Source: Bog-473 sp963741995
Lineage (GTDB): Bacteria; Actinomycetota; Acidimicrobiia; Acidimicrobiales; RAAP-2
Reading direction: 5' to 3'
Length of the DNA: 64,000 bases
NCBI GenBank assembly: GCA_963741995.1
Contig: CAVUKI010000001.1
Coordinates: 124,001 to 188,000, forward strand
Shown: positions 1 through 8,098 of the stretch, piece by piece
Layout: each line of letters opens with the position of its first letter
Position numbering within the stretch: position 1 is the stretch's first letter
Notes under the pieces: generated by a model
Told to the model about the DNA's origin: nothing
The model's input: only the letters and a program-made list of their open reading frames with translations
Databases searched by the model: none
Made by a program: the position numbers and the translations under genes

Positions 1-1
1 C

Positions 2-619
2 TGGCTGGTGGCCAGCGACGGCGGGGTCTTCGCCTTCGGTGATGCCCGCTTCGAGGGCTCCATGGGCGGTCAGCGACTCAACGCGCCGATCGTCGGCATT
101 GCACCCACCCGTGACGGTCAGGGCTACTGGCTCGTGGCCAGCGACGGAGGGGTGTTTGCGTTCGGTGACGCCGGGTTCCACGGTTCTATGGGCGGCCAGC
201 ATCTCAACGCCCCCGTCGTCGCCGCGGCCGCCACCGATCACGGCGGCTACTGGCTCGTCGCCTCCGATGGTGGCGTCTTCAGCTTCGGGGGTGCGGCCTT
301 CTACGGCTCTGCTGGCGGGACCCAGCTCAACGCGCCGGTGACAGGTATGGCTGACACCCCCGACGGCCGCGGGTACTGGCTGGTGGGATCCGACGGAGGC
401 GTGTTCACCTACGGCGATGCCGCGTACCTCGGCTCCGTACCGGGTCAGGGCATCATCGGACAGCCACCGGTGGTCGGCATCACCGCGACGCCGACAGGGT
501 CGGGGTACTGGCTGGCCGGGGCGAACGGCGCTGTGTATACGTACGGCGACGCGACCTTCCTGGGCGCACCCAACGCAGGCCATCTAGTTGCCCCGGTGTC
601 CGCCATCGCTTCGCCTTAG
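2..619 (+). CDS. Repeat protein with GYWLVASDGG units, 5' end missing
   Basis: The frame is open from the first bases of the window, so the gene starts upstream. It encodes about five tandem units of 36-37 residues, each built on GYWLVASDGGVFAFGDA followed by a GSMGGQ-LNAPVVGIA stretch. Such aromatic/Gly repeats are common in Acidimicrobiia and other actinobacteria, often at the C-terminus of secreted hydrolases or as stand-alone surface proteins, and probably form a beta-propeller or beta-solenoid. The last repeats diverge (GYWLAGANGAVYTYGDA), as expected at the end of an array. The enzymatic or signal part, if any, lies outside the window, so no function is assigned. Confidence 0.85.
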   Translation, partial: WLVASDGGVFAFGDARFEGSMGGQRLNAPIVGIAPTRDGQGYWLVASDGGVFAFGDAGFHGSMGGQHLNAPVVAAAATDHGGYWLVASDGGVFSFGGAAFYGSAGGTQLNAPVTGMADTPDGRGYWLVGSDGGVFTYGDAAYLGSVPGQGIIGQPPVVGITATPTGSGYWLAGANGAVYTYGDATFLGAPNAGHLVAPVSAIASP

Positions 620-744
620 TCAGATCCGGCGTGTCGCCACGGATCGAACTTGAGAACATCTAGATGAGAATCACCATCGCGAGTAGCTCCCTCAACGTTA
701 CGAAGAGCCTGGCTCGGTACGTGAAGTGATGTCGACGAGTTGCC

Positions 745-1527
745 CTAGACCGTGGCGGCGTGGTCATCATCTACTGGTTCGTCCCCAAACGGTGGATCGT
801 CTGCTGTCGGGTCGGGGTAGATGTCGGGATCCAGTTCATCGTCCGGCCCGCCGAACGGGTCTATGAGTTCGGGATCACTTTCGCCAGAGCGCAGTGACGA
901 TGCCGGAGTGTCACCGCGAACTGGAGATGAGAACATCCTCACAGCCAGCGTGTCTTCCAGCTCCAATCCGAAGACAACCCTCAGGGTCGCGAATGCGCGA
1001 CACGCGACCAGCCCCGTCGGCGGCGACGTGGTGTATTCCACGTTGATCCAGTTCGTGCGCTTCGGCGGCTCAGGCGGTTCCCACCCCAGCTTGAGAAGCT
1101 GCTCCTCCTCGTCCGGCGACCACTGCCGCTCGGCCGCCAGGTAGTAGTTCGACACGACCTCTGACACGAGGCTGCCGTCCTCAAAGGCCAGCGCCTGCCA
1201 GAAAAGGTGCGGGCGTACGGCATCCTCGGCGATCAGAATCCAACGTCCTGGTCGAGCACAGAGTGAGTCGAGCAGGTCCTTGAGGCCCTCGGCGAACTCG
1301 GCGACGGAGAGTGTTGACTCCTCGACTCGGGGGTCCCAAGAGGGCGTGCTGCTTGGCGAGATGCCCTGGGCACGTTGTTCACTCAGAAGTCGTTCTACTG
1401 ACTCCCGCCATTCGTCGACGGCCGCGATCGCCTTAGACACCATGTTGGTGACCTCCATCGCCTGGCATTGCCACCGTGCCCGAAGGTCGGTTGGCTGGAG
1501 GTCATCGGCCCAGGTGCCTCGCTCCAA
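745..1527 (-). CDS. TY-Chap (YbjN-like) domain protein
   Basis: A 260-residue protein. Residues about 75-160 match the actinobacterial TY-Chap fold (type III secretion chaperone/YbjN-like): SEVVSNYYL at 122-130, a WSPDEE helix and LGWEPPEPP near 148-155, followed by NW at 159-160. The C-terminal 35 residues form an Asp/Pro-rich acidic tail. Members are often associated with conflict or secretion loci, but their role is not settled. The gene is divergent from the nuclease-like gene that starts at 1592, with 64 bp between starts. ATG at 1527 is used; an internal ATG (AMEVTNM, residue 24) is also possible. Confidence 0.7.
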   Translation of the reverse strand: MERGTWADDLQPTDLRARWQCQAMEVTNMVSKAIAAVDEWRESVERLLSEQRAQGISPSSTPSWDPRVEESTLSVAEFAEGLKDLLDSLCARPGRWILIAEDAVRPHLFWQALAFEDGSLVSEVVSNYYLAAERQWSPDEEEQLLKLGWEPPEPPKRTNWINVEYTTSPPTGLVACRAFATLRVVFGLELEDTLAVRMFSSPVRGDTPASSLRSGESDPELIDPFGGPDDELDPDIYPDPTADDPPFGDEPVDDDHAATV

Positions 1528-1591
1528 TCTGGATGGGTTACGACTCCTTTATACCCTCCGGCTGGGCACTCGACGAACGAGGATCGCGATC

Positions 1592-2173
1592 ATGGCTGAC
1601 GTGGAGCAGTTCTTTCGATCTACAGACTCAAAGAGAGACAACTTTCTCTCTCGTGTGTCCGGGATCTTCAACGAGGAGATCGTTCGGATGTGGTGCGCGA
1701 ATCCGAACTCACCTCTTGTCGACTTGGGTCGGCCCACAATCTGGGAACCTGGGGGGAAGCATCACACCCTGGACTTCACTCTTCGTGACATAAAAGGCAT
1801 GACATTTGTTACCGAGATGAAGTGTGAGTTGGCATACGACGGCTACCGCTATCTCCGCCTCACGAACGCTGCTCAACTGGACCACCACGAAGGAAGTGCG
1901 TTCCTACGTTTCCTGGAGCTGGCGGTCTCAGGACACGGCCTCGTCGCGAAGGTCGGAGCGATCCCCATAGCGGTGGATGGCATCGTGTCGGTATGGGGTG
2001 CCACAACAAGAGCGGGTGTTGACTCGGTGACAAGCACGCGAGCGATTGCAGACGTTCTGTCGGTCGAAGTGATGATCAACGATCTGCGGCGTTGGGACGA
2101 CCCGCAGAGGAAACATCGAGTGGGCGAGTTGCGCGGATGGTGCTCTGACCTGTTCGACTTCTTGTGGGAGTAA
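1592..2173 (+). CDS. Small protein with PD-(D/E)XK-like nuclease signature
   Basis: A 193-residue protein. I chose ATG 1592 (MADVEQFF) because the frame upstream of it overlaps the divergent gene and looks non-coding. It contains HTLDFTLRDIKGMTFVTEMK at 58-77: Asp61, then Glu75-x-Lys77 on a hydrophobic strand, the spacing expected of a PD-(D/E)XK phosphodiesterase core. An acidic residue pair in the first helix (Glu28/29) would fit the same fold. No specificity domain is seen. It could be a stand-alone restriction-like or conflict-system nuclease, but the assignment rests on motif shape only. Base composition here is lower in GC than in most of the window. Confidence 0.6.
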   Translation: MADVEQFFRSTDSKRDNFLSRVSGIFNEEIVRMWCANPNSPLVDLGRPTIWEPGGKHHTLDFTLRDIKGMTFVTEMKCELAYDGYRYLRLTNAAQLDHHEGSAFLRFLELAVSGHGLVAKVGAIPIAVDGIVSVWGATTRAGVDSVTSTRAIADVLSVEVMINDLRRWDDPQRKHRVGELRGWCSDLFDFLWE

Positions 2174-2200
2174 AGGGAAGTTCCGAGTTTCTGAGCGTTG

Positions 2201-2458
2201 TCATGGATGCGAGTCGTCGAGCAGTCGTTGCATGCCATCTCGGAGCTGCCTGATCCGTCGTTCCAACGCTTGCAGCTCCGTCACGAGGACCGTGGCCGCC
2301 TCTCGGTCTAACGCTCGCTGGACACCTGAGTCGTCGTGTTGCCAATCGGATGATTCAGGATCGAGTGGTGGTCCGTGTGGCGGCCGTACTCTGGGGTGCT
2401 GCGGCCCCGTTCGCGAAGTGGGCACCGCACGTGCATCGCAAACTCTCGTCATAGCCAC
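2201..2458 (-). CDS. Small helical hypothetical protein
   Basis: An 85-residue reading frame ending in a convincing amphipathic helix (ALDREAATVLVTELQALER and onward). Its start at 2458 is only 22 bp from the GTG start of the divergent DUF2510 gene, a normal divergent layout. The N-terminal half is Arg/Pro-rich and less protein-like, so the true start may lie further in. I do not recognise a family. Confidence 0.4.
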   Translation of the reverse strand: MAMTRVCDARAVPTSRTGPQHPRVRPPHGPPLDPESSDWQHDDSGVQRALDREAATVLVTELQALERRIRQLRDGMQRLLDDSHP

Positions 2459-2480
2459 CTTCTGTGGAACGATTTGTGAT

Positions 2481-3104
2481 GTGACTTCCTTTGTTCATGG
2501 CACACCGGCCAACCCCGGCTGGTATGCGACTCCAAATGCAAGGCATTCGCTTCAATGGTGGAATGGCAATAGCTGGACCAACAATCACGTTCCTTTGGAC
2601 GATCAGTTGTTGCCATTCATCCGAACCAGAGTCCACTGGACATTCAAGACATGGGCCGTCATGAGCTGCACGTGCATCTTTGGACTGTGCGTCGGAGTCT
2701 TGCTCGTGCGCGCATCACTCCTCGACATCGACACCCCCCAGGTGTCTAGGAGGATCTTGTTCGCAGTCGTGGGCGTTGGCGTCGTCCCGGTCGTCGGACT
2801 CTTGCCTGTTTGGCTCAGGAGGTCGTATTACGAGGTCCATCCCGGGTCAATCATCTCGTGCACTGGGTATCGAACTCATCGGGCCACGAAGGACGAGATT
2901 GAAGTGATTCGGTTCAAAAACCGGCTCTTTGGTTCTAGCGGGCCGAAGTGGACGGCTTACGTCGAATTGAAGGGAGGGCGTGGTTTCTGGCTTCGGTACG
3001 TAGTGGCGGGCTCTTCACAGAGGTACCGGGCAGCACCAAGGCCCGGATCGCAAGAGCGGCTAGATCGGATTTCAGCAATCTTGCACTTTCCTCCTTCAAG
3101 TTAG
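2481..3104 (+). CDS. DUF2510 membrane protein
   Basis: A 207-residue protein. The N-terminal 35 residues carry the DUF2510 signature (NPGWYATP, WWNGNSWT), a short motif found at the ends of many actinobacterial membrane proteins. Two hydrophobic segments follow at about 55-77 and 92-112, then a cytoplasmic part that resembles a PH-like (bPH2) domain: YYEVHPGSIIS and WTAYVELKGGRGF. GTG at 2481 is chosen because DUF2510 lies right behind it. The longer open frame upstream has no protein-like content. Confidence 0.7.
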   Translation: MTSFVHGTPANPGWYATPNARHSLQWWNGNSWTNNHVPLDDQLLPFIRTRVHWTFKTWAVMSCTCIFGLCVGVLLVRASLLDIDTPQVSRRILFAVVGVGVVPVVGLLPVWLRRSYYEVHPGSIISCTGYRTHRATKDEIEVIRFKNRLFGSSGPKWTAYVELKGGRGFWLRYVVAGSSQRYRAAPRPGSQERLDRISAILHFPPSS

Positions 3105-3190
3105 GGAAGTGCTTTCAACCGGTGCTTGTCAAGTTTGGATCGCCACTGTCCCGGCATGATAGGGGCTACCCCCCGGTGGCAGAATTCGGC

Positions 3191-3639
3191 ATGGTCATCG
3201 ATGGCGTCCAGATCCGCCCAGCGAGTTCAGAGGACGTCGACAGATCTGGCCGTTGGTGCGGGAGTTTGCTGATTCGTATCGACCAAATCGGTCAGTCTTC
3301 CACCGATCCTTCCGAGAGCTCCTCGGACGCTCCGACACCCTCGTCCTCGTTGCCGAAGTACCGCCGAGCGCCATAGTTGGGTACTTACTTGTGAGCCACC
3401 ACGGAACCTTTTTCGCCAACGGTCCCGTTGCCTGGGTCGAGGAGCTGATGGTTAGCGAACCTGTTCGGCGTCAGGGGGTTGCGACCCGCTCGGTGGATTC
3501 TGCCGAGACGTGGGCCAGGAACGTTCCCACGGCCTACGTAGCGCTCGCCAGTCGAAGGGCGAGTGACTTCTACCTAGATGTCGGTTACGAAGAGTCGGCA
3601 ACGTATTTCAGGAAGACCTTCGTGGCACATGACGCGTGA
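3191..3639 (+). pseudogene. GNAT acetyltransferase, frameshifted as sequenced
   Basis: The N-terminus (MVIDGVQIRPASSEDVD) and the rest (QIWPLVREFADSYRP, then VEELMVSEPVRRQGVATR) lie in two frames that join at about 3238-3242. Restoring one base there gives a continuous GNAT protein of about 149 residues with the usual order: IRPA start, FAxSYRP helix, EELMVxxxxRRxGV acetyl-CoA loop, ALASRRAxxFY and GYEESATYFRK. The family transfers acetyl groups from acetyl-CoA to small molecules or proteins; the substrate is unknown. The rest of the domain is intact, so a sequence error or a very recent mutation is likely. Confidence 0.75.
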
Positions 3640-3640
3640 C

Positions 3641-3661
3641 GGTGGCGTCAGTCGTGCCACC
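3641..3661 (+). terminator. Short hairpin after the GNAT gene
   Basis: GGTGGC and GCCACC form a 6-bp stem with a 9-nt loop, beginning 2 nt after the GNAT stop codon. There is no T-tract, which is usual in actinobacteria. The stem is short, so this is weak evidence. Confidence 0.3.
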
Positions 3662-3862
3662 TGCCCGATGGCGTATGGGGACAGGGGTAGTTGGTTCTGA
3701 GTCCAAGCGTCACGATCCCAAAATCACAACAACTAAACAACAAGGCCGTCTGCGTTCGCGCCGTCTTCACCCCGCATGCTGCAATGTCCGTTGACGGCTG
3801 GGCTGAAACCCGGTAGACAACTCGCCGAGCAGGTGCGGGGCACCTGAGGACGGGGAAGTCCA

Positions 3863-4516
3863 ATGAAGACGGGCGTTCGACGCGGTCTGCGTATCGCACT
3901 GGCGGGGTCGCTGTTATTCGGGGGCACCCTGGTCGCCTCGGTGATCGCCGGGTCGCTCCCAGCATCTGCGGGTGCGACGACGAACTTGAACCGATGTGAG
4001 TCGATCAATGGTGTTGCTATCTATCAGTACGGCACCGCCCATTGCGAGAGTGGGCCGTCGGCAACCACGAAACCCAATGTTGCTATCGCGGCAGGCAACA
4101 ACGCACAGGCCATTGCGGGCGTTGAGTCGAATATTGGGGACAGCAACGACCATGCCACCGCCTTGGGCGACAACTCAAACGTCTCCGCGTACGGCGGAAT
4201 CAACGAGGTGGCTACCGGTATCGGCAACGGCAACTTTGTGCAGGTCTCGGGGGGTGGGGGCAGCAACATCGGCGGCACGGCCACGGCGATCGGGACAGAC
4301 AACTACGTCCTGGCGTACTACGGGAATAATGACACCGCTACCGCCGTCGGCACGAGTAACACAGCCGAGGCATCCCTGGCGAACAACGCCACAGCCACTG
4401 CCTTCGGAACTGGTAGCCAGGCCTACGCGTATTACGTTGACAGCAGCAGAGCATTCGCGGTCGGCGGCTGCACGATCTACTCCGAGAGTGGAACGAGCAT
4501 GAGCTGCCACGCGTAG
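3863..4516 (+). CDS. Secreted protein with YadA-head-like repeats
   Basis: A 217-residue protein with a clear signal peptide: an Arg-rich start, a hydrophobic core at 11-30 and probable cleavage after ASA at 34-36. The mature part consists of imperfect 14-16-residue units such as ATAIGTDNYVLAYYG, ATAVGTSNTAEA and ATAFGTGSQAYAYY. This G-x-x-N/S-x-A rhythm is like the left-handed beta-roll of trimeric autotransporter (YadA) heads, here without the stalk and anchor. Four cysteines (two near the start, two near the end) could cap the roll with disulfides. It sits alone and is followed by a strong hairpin. The function is unknown; adhesion or surface coating is an inference. Confidence 0.7.
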   Translation: MKTGVRRGLRIALAGSLLFGGTLVASVIAGSLPASAGATTNLNRCESINGVAIYQYGTAHCESGPSATTKPNVAIAAGNNAQAIAGVESNIGDSNDHATALGDNSNVSAYGGINEVATGIGNGNFVQVSGGGGSNIGGTATAIGTDNYVLAYYGNNDTATAVGTSNTAEASLANNATATAFGTGSQAYAYYVDSSRAFAVGGCTIYSESGTSMSCHA

Positions 4517-4535
4517 AATCGTAAGTGCTACGTGT

Positions 4536-4567
4536 ATTCGGGGGTCGACTGTGGTCGACCCCCGAAT
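4536..4567 (+). terminator. Strong palindromic hairpin after the beta-roll gene
   Basis: ATTCGGGGGTCGAC and its perfect reverse complement form a 14-bp stem with a 4-nt loop (tgtg), 19 nt after the stop codon at 4516. There is no U-tract, as in many actinobacterial terminators. Confidence 0.6.
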
Positions 4568-4902
4568 CGCGCTACGGCGCTTGCTGCTCTGCTTCGGAGT
4601 GGTGCTCGCGGATCGAGGCGGTACAAGGTCCGCGTCTCTTCGGAATCTGACAGACCACACGTCCGAGACCTCCGCAATCGGTGGGACTTCCCGCGGTCCC
4701 CTGGGACAATTCCGAATGGCGGCAGGGCACGCCCAAGCCCGGTGAACTGGGACAACCCTGGTCGCTGCTCATCCGAAATGCCACGGTCACCAGACGACTG
4801 GCGCCGCCTCCACGCCACCTTGCCCATGGCGGATACACGGACCAACGTCCCTGGTGCGCCCCGTATCGGCAGAACGTCTGGCTGGTGGGAGCGAAACGGT
4901 TG

Positions 4903-4930
4903 TTGCTCCGTTGTGAAAAGCGCTTACAAT
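4903..4930 (+). promoter_or_regulatory. Candidate promoter of the LAFTG surface protein
   Basis: TTGCTC and TACAAT are separated by 16 bp and lie about 50 bp upstream of the ATG at 4983. They resemble sigma-70 type -35 and -10 boxes in a locally AT-richer stretch. Confidence 0.35.
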
Positions 4931-4982
4931 CGGCGCCCGAGCCACGAAGGGATATTTGGCGACCACGGGAAGGCGAGGCGGT

Positions 4983-6095
4983 ATGCAAACAGCATGGCTG
5001 CGATGGAAATTTTCAGGTCGGAGTGCAGGTGGAGCAGGCCGCATCGGCCGGGGCCGCCTGCTCGTCCAGGGAGGTTTGGCGTCGGTGTTGGCCCTCGCCG
5101 GGCTCCTCGTCTTCGCCACCGAGGCCTCCGCGCACAACAACATCTTCGAGTCAGTGACGGCTGCGTGCAACGCGCCCGGAGCCGGAGCCGGAGCCACGCT
5201 GAGCTGGACCCTCTACAACAACTGGAACCAGACGGAAACTGGCACCTTCTCGACGGCGCAGGGCACCCTCAGCACAACCGTCCTGTCCATCGCAGCGTCC
5301 CCGACTGCGAACGCGACCCCACCCGCCGCCGCGCACCAGACGTTCACCCAGACGCTGACCGCTCCGGAGCTGGCGGCACTCTCGCCCAGCTCGACCATCA
5401 CCGTGGACTGGAGCGCCACCTGGTCCGACTCGACGCAGGGGAGCGGGACGCTGAGCACGACGCTCGCTGCTCTCAATCTGACGAACGGCTGCGTCCCTGC
5501 GATGACAACGCCGACCGTTACGACGGCCCTTGTGCCGCCCAGCAGCACCGCAGTCGGCAACAGCTGGGGAGACACCGCCACGGTCACGGGCAATGCCGTA
5601 GGTGGCGCCCCAGCCGGCTCGGTCAGCTTCTCGGTCTGCCAGGTCGCCACGGGTGGCACCTCGTGCTCCAGTGGCGGCACGCTCGTCGGCACGGTGAACA
5701 GCCCGTCGTCGACCTCCGGCGATGCTTCGACCTACAACCTGGCGACCACGTACACTCCGGCCAACGCAGGGACGTACTGCTTTTACTCGACCTACACGCC
5801 GGCCTCGACGGACAACTACATGACGGCGAGCGGCCCGGCCGAGTGTTTCGCGGTCTCGGCGGTCTCCACCGCGCCCGCGACGGTTACCCCGACCGCCGTG
5901 GCCACCACCGCCGTCACGACGCCGACGACGACGCCGACGACGCCGACGACGACGCCGCGCACCACCCCAGCACTCGCCTTTACCGGTGCCTACCTTTCGC
6001 AGCAGCTCATCGTCGGCTTCGGCGCCCTGCTGCTCGGCACCGCGCTGGTGCTGATCGCCCGCCGGCGGCGCAGCCCCGGACAAGTCTCGGAGTAG
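4983..6095 (+). CDS. Cell-wall surface protein with LAFTG sorting signal
   Basis: A 370-residue protein from ATG 4983. A start 27 bp upstream (TTG) is less likely. The signal peptide ends near residue 50 (ATEASA). The extracellular part is Ser/Thr-rich, with one region (about 180-290) resembling a bacterial Ig-like domain with paired cysteines (VSFSVCQ, GTYCFYS). A TTPTTTPTTP linker follows. The C-terminus has LAFTG at 331-335, a hydrophobic helix and RRRR, the layout of a sortase substrate. LAxTG is the motif of class E sortases in high-GC actinobacteria. No sortase gene is seen in the window. Confidence 0.75.
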   Translation: MQTAWLRWKFSGRSAGGAGRIGRGRLLVQGGLASVLALAGLLVFATEASAHNNIFESVTAACNAPGAGAGATLSWTLYNNWNQTETGTFSTAQGTLSTTVLSIAASPTANATPPAAAHQTFTQTLTAPELAALSPSSTITVDWSATWSDSTQGSGTLSTTLAALNLTNGCVPAMTTPTVTTALVPPSSTAVGNSWGDTATVTGNAVGGAPAGSVSFSVCQVATGGTSCSSGGTLVGTVNSPSSTSGDASTYNLATTYTPANAGTYCFYSTYTPASTDNYMTASGPAECFAVSAVSTAPATVTPTAVATTAVTTPTTTPTTPTTTPRTTPALAFTGAYLSQQLIVGFGALLLGTALVLIARRRRSPGQVSE

Positions 6096-6138
6096 GGGGC
6101 CGGCAACGCGAGTCGGTGAACCAGTAGCTCGGGGTCTT

Positions 6139-6531
6139 CTAGCGAGCGCGCATACGACGGACGCCCGCCTTTGTGTGGCCACCTAGCTTGCTCACGAGCT
6201 CCGCGGACGGACTATCGAACTCGATGCCAACGCGGACGGTCGTCCTGAGAGTCAGCTTGGCGTTGGTGACTTTGCCTTCAAGTCGGATGCTGGCCGAATC
6301 ACCGACCGCGGGAACATCGACAGAGATGCGACGGCCCACGAGCGCGTGCGGCGAGGGGTGATCGAGTGTGACGCCGACGCCGAGCATCGAGATGTCGATG
6401 ACCCGGCACCTGGCAGCGAACTCCCCCTCAGTGGACTGAGTGACAGCTGGGCGACGCGTGGCGGTTCTGAGTACAAAGGACTGCCTCCGAAGTGCCACTG
6501 GGGCACGCCCCGCACCGGGGACTTGGTTCAA
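6139..6531 (-). CDS. PilZ domain protein (c-di-GMP binding)
   Basis: A 130-residue single-domain protein. It has RTATR at 22-26 (RxxxR) and DISMLG at 46-51 (DxSxxG), the two c-di-GMP contacts of PilZ domains, followed by the strands of a small beta-barrel ending in VGIEFDSPS. PilZ proteins act as receivers of c-di-GMP in the cytoplasm and alter motility, polysaccharide export or transcription by protein contacts. The GGDEF cyclase at 38.3 kb is the only c-di-GMP synthesis gene visible here. The gene is convergent with the surface-protein gene. Confidence 0.8.
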   Translation of the reverse strand: MNQVPGAGRAPVALRRQSFVLRTATRRPAVTQSTEGEFAARCRVIDISMLGVGVTLDHPSPHALVGRRISVDVPAVGDSASIRLEGKVTNAKLTLRTTVRVGIEFDSPSAELVSKLGGHTKAGVRRMRAR

Positions 6532-6535
6532 TCAG

Positions 6536-6715
6536 TCAGCTCGTTCCGGTGGCGTTGCAGGAGGCGTTGGCGAAGGGGCCCTTTGCAGTGTTGGTGTTCA
6601 GCACCTTGCCGTCCTCGCTGATGGTGCAGGTCACGTACGAAAGTCCAACCAGGCCGTTCTCCACACTGAGAGAGAAGGGGCGGCCGCTGCCACGTCCGAC
6701 AAACCCAGACTTCAC
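6536..6715 (-). pseudogene. Fragment of a small secreted-type protein
   Basis: This 59-codon frame on the minus strand begins with GTG right after a stop and encodes a plausible C-terminal beta-rich piece (LSVENGLVGLSYVTCTISED, ending FANASCNATGTS). Two cysteines and Asn/Thr-rich spacing suggest an exported domain. There is no signal peptide and the upstream side abuts the IS3 remnant, so I read it as the tail of a truncated gene. It may also be a genuine small ORF. Confidence 0.3.
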
Positions 6716-6756
6716 CTATCGCCAGCACCGAAGCCGGGTCCCCCAGCGCGACCGAG

Positions 6757-7089
6757 GTGAACTGGATACCCGCCGGCGCCAATCGTTCGGAGCCGTTGCG
6801 TGGGATCGGATTTACTCCCCGTGCCCAGCAAGTGGCGGGCGAGAAGTTCCGGGCGCTCTCGAGCGAGCTCTGGAAGCGCCAAGCCCTGATCGATGCCGGC
6901 CGTGCCGAGGGCATCAACAGCCTCGAGGCTGACGAGCTGGCCCAGGCGCACAAGACCATCGTTGAGGTCGAGGCGGTCAAGGCGGCCAGCGCCTTGTTCA
7001 ACGCGGAGGAGCCCATCAGCCAAAAGGCGGTGCCAGCTGGTCCGAGATCCGGCCCTTTTTGTCGCGGTCAATCAGGGATCCCGGTATAA
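6757..7089 (+). pseudogene. IS3-family transposase orfA remnant
   Basis: The frame contains LWKRQALIDAGRAEG, then LEADELAQAHKTIVEVE and VKAASALFNAEEPISQK. This matches the end of IS3 OrfA proteins: a helix-turn-helix WKRQ-ID-G segment, then a leucine-zipper-like helix ending in LKAASALF-x-EE. The N-terminal HTH is incomplete, the ELE-x-E-LKL segment is shortened, and no OrfB with a DDE catalytic domain follows. It is therefore a dead remnant. I cannot define terminal inverted repeats. Confidence 0.5.
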
Positions 7090-7120
7090 GTAATCTTGTA
7101 AGTCAGTAATACGGAGTCCG

Positions 7121-8098
7121 ATGAGCATTACCAACACCCACTCAGCCGAACTGGAAAGCACCGCACTTGACGCGTACTCCCAGGTAGTGGTGTCGGTGGC
7201 GGAACAACTCACCCCGCGGGTCGCTGCGCTGCAGGTCTCTAGCCGAAGACGAGACGGTGGTGTTGCTACGGGCGCTGGCTCGGCCGTTGTCTTCACGAGT
7301 GATGGTTTTTTGCTCACCAATGCCCACGTGGTCGGGAAGGCAGAGGCTGGTCAAGCGGCGTTTGCCGACGGCACCACCGTCCCGTTCCGCGTAGTCGGCA
7401 CCGACCCATTGTCAGATCTCGCCGTGGTCCGCACCGACGGCGTAATTCCTGCCCCGGCCCGGTTAGGCAAGGCCTCGCAACTCAGAGTTGGGCAACTGGT
7501 CGTGGCGGTGGGCAACCCGCTTGGTGTGGCGGGGACCGTGACCGCCGGCGTCGTCAGTGCCCTGGGTCGGTCGTTGCCCACGCGAGCCGGGGTGAATACC
7601 CGGATCGTTGATGACGTGATTCAAACTGACGCCGCGCTAAACCCTGGGAATTCAGGCGGTGCCCTTGTCGTGGCCTCGGGCGAGGTCGTGGGCATCAATA
7701 CGGCGGTTGCGGGGGTCGGCGTAGGTTTGGCGATACCCATCAACGGAATAACGCGGCAGATCATCGCGACCCTGATGTCCGATGGACGTGTCCGCAGGGC
7801 CTTCCTGGGATTAGCGGGGACGCCTGCCCCGCTCCCTCCTCCGGTCGCCCAGCGACTCGATCAGAAGTCTGGCATGCGAGTCGAGCAGGTGGTACCAGAG
7901 GGACCGGCTGCAAAGGCGGGACTGCAACGCAACGACCTCGTGGTCAGTGCGAATGGCGAAGCAGCCACCAACGCCCAGTCACTGCAGCGCCTGATGCTCG
8001 GAGATGTCATTGGTCAGCCTGTGGCCCTGACAGTGCTCAGGTCTGATGCCCTGGTCGATCTGATCGTCACTCCCGAGGAGTTGCGGGGGGACGAATGA
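7121..8098 (+). CDS. Trypsin-like serine protease with PDZ domain (HtrA/Deg family)
   Basis: A 325-residue protein. The protease domain (about 35-215) shows all three catalytic residues: His69 in LLTNAHVV, Asp99 in LSDLAVV and Ser178 in NPGNSGG. A C-terminal PDZ domain (about 225-318) has GMRVEQVVPEGPAAKAGLQ. HtrA proteins degrade or refold damaged proteins. Unlike most, this one has no signal peptide or membrane anchor (it starts MSITNTHSAELE), so it is predicted to be cytoplasmic. ATG 7121 is preceded by CGGAG at good spacing. A TATAAG box lies about 35 bp upstream. Confidence 0.88.
   Translation: MSITNTHSAELESTALDAYSQVVVSVAEQLTPRVAALQVSSRRRDGGVATGAGSAVVFTSDGFLLTNAHVVGKAEAGQAAFADGTTVPFRVVGTDPLSDLAVVRTDGVIPAPARLGKASQLRVGQLVVAVGNPLGVAGTVTAGVVSALGRSLPTRAGVNTRIVDDVIQTDAALNPGNSGGALVVASGEVVGINTAVAGVGVGLAIPINGITRQIIATLMSDGRVRRAFLGLAGTPAPLPPPVAQRLDQKSGMRVEQVVPEGPAAKAGLQRNDLVVSANGEAATNAQSLQRLMLGDVIGQPVALTVLRSDALVDLIVTPEELRGDE

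Larger units (their letters stand above)
4517..4982. other. Non-coding stretch between two secreted-protein genes
   Basis: This 466-bp stretch holds the hairpin at 4536-4567 and a promoter-like pair near 4903-4930. No convincing gene is seen on either strand. The long open frames that run through it belong to out-of-frame GC-rich sequence. Confidence 0.5.

Noticed and set aside
3780..3862. A possible riboswitch in the leader of the beta-roll gene (GAGGACGGGGAAGTCC)
   Set aside because: A few bases recall c-di-AMP riboswitch ends, but the remaining conserved helices and pseudoknot are not visible.
4532..6127. A 531-residue frame over the LAFTG protein gene
   Set aside because: Arg/His-rich out-of-frame translation; the overlapping frame has a signal peptide, Ig-like region and sorting signal.
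5151..6182. A 343-residue minus-strand frame with long Arg runs
   Set aside because: Arg repeats come from reading the ACG/CCG-rich Thr-Pro linker backwards.
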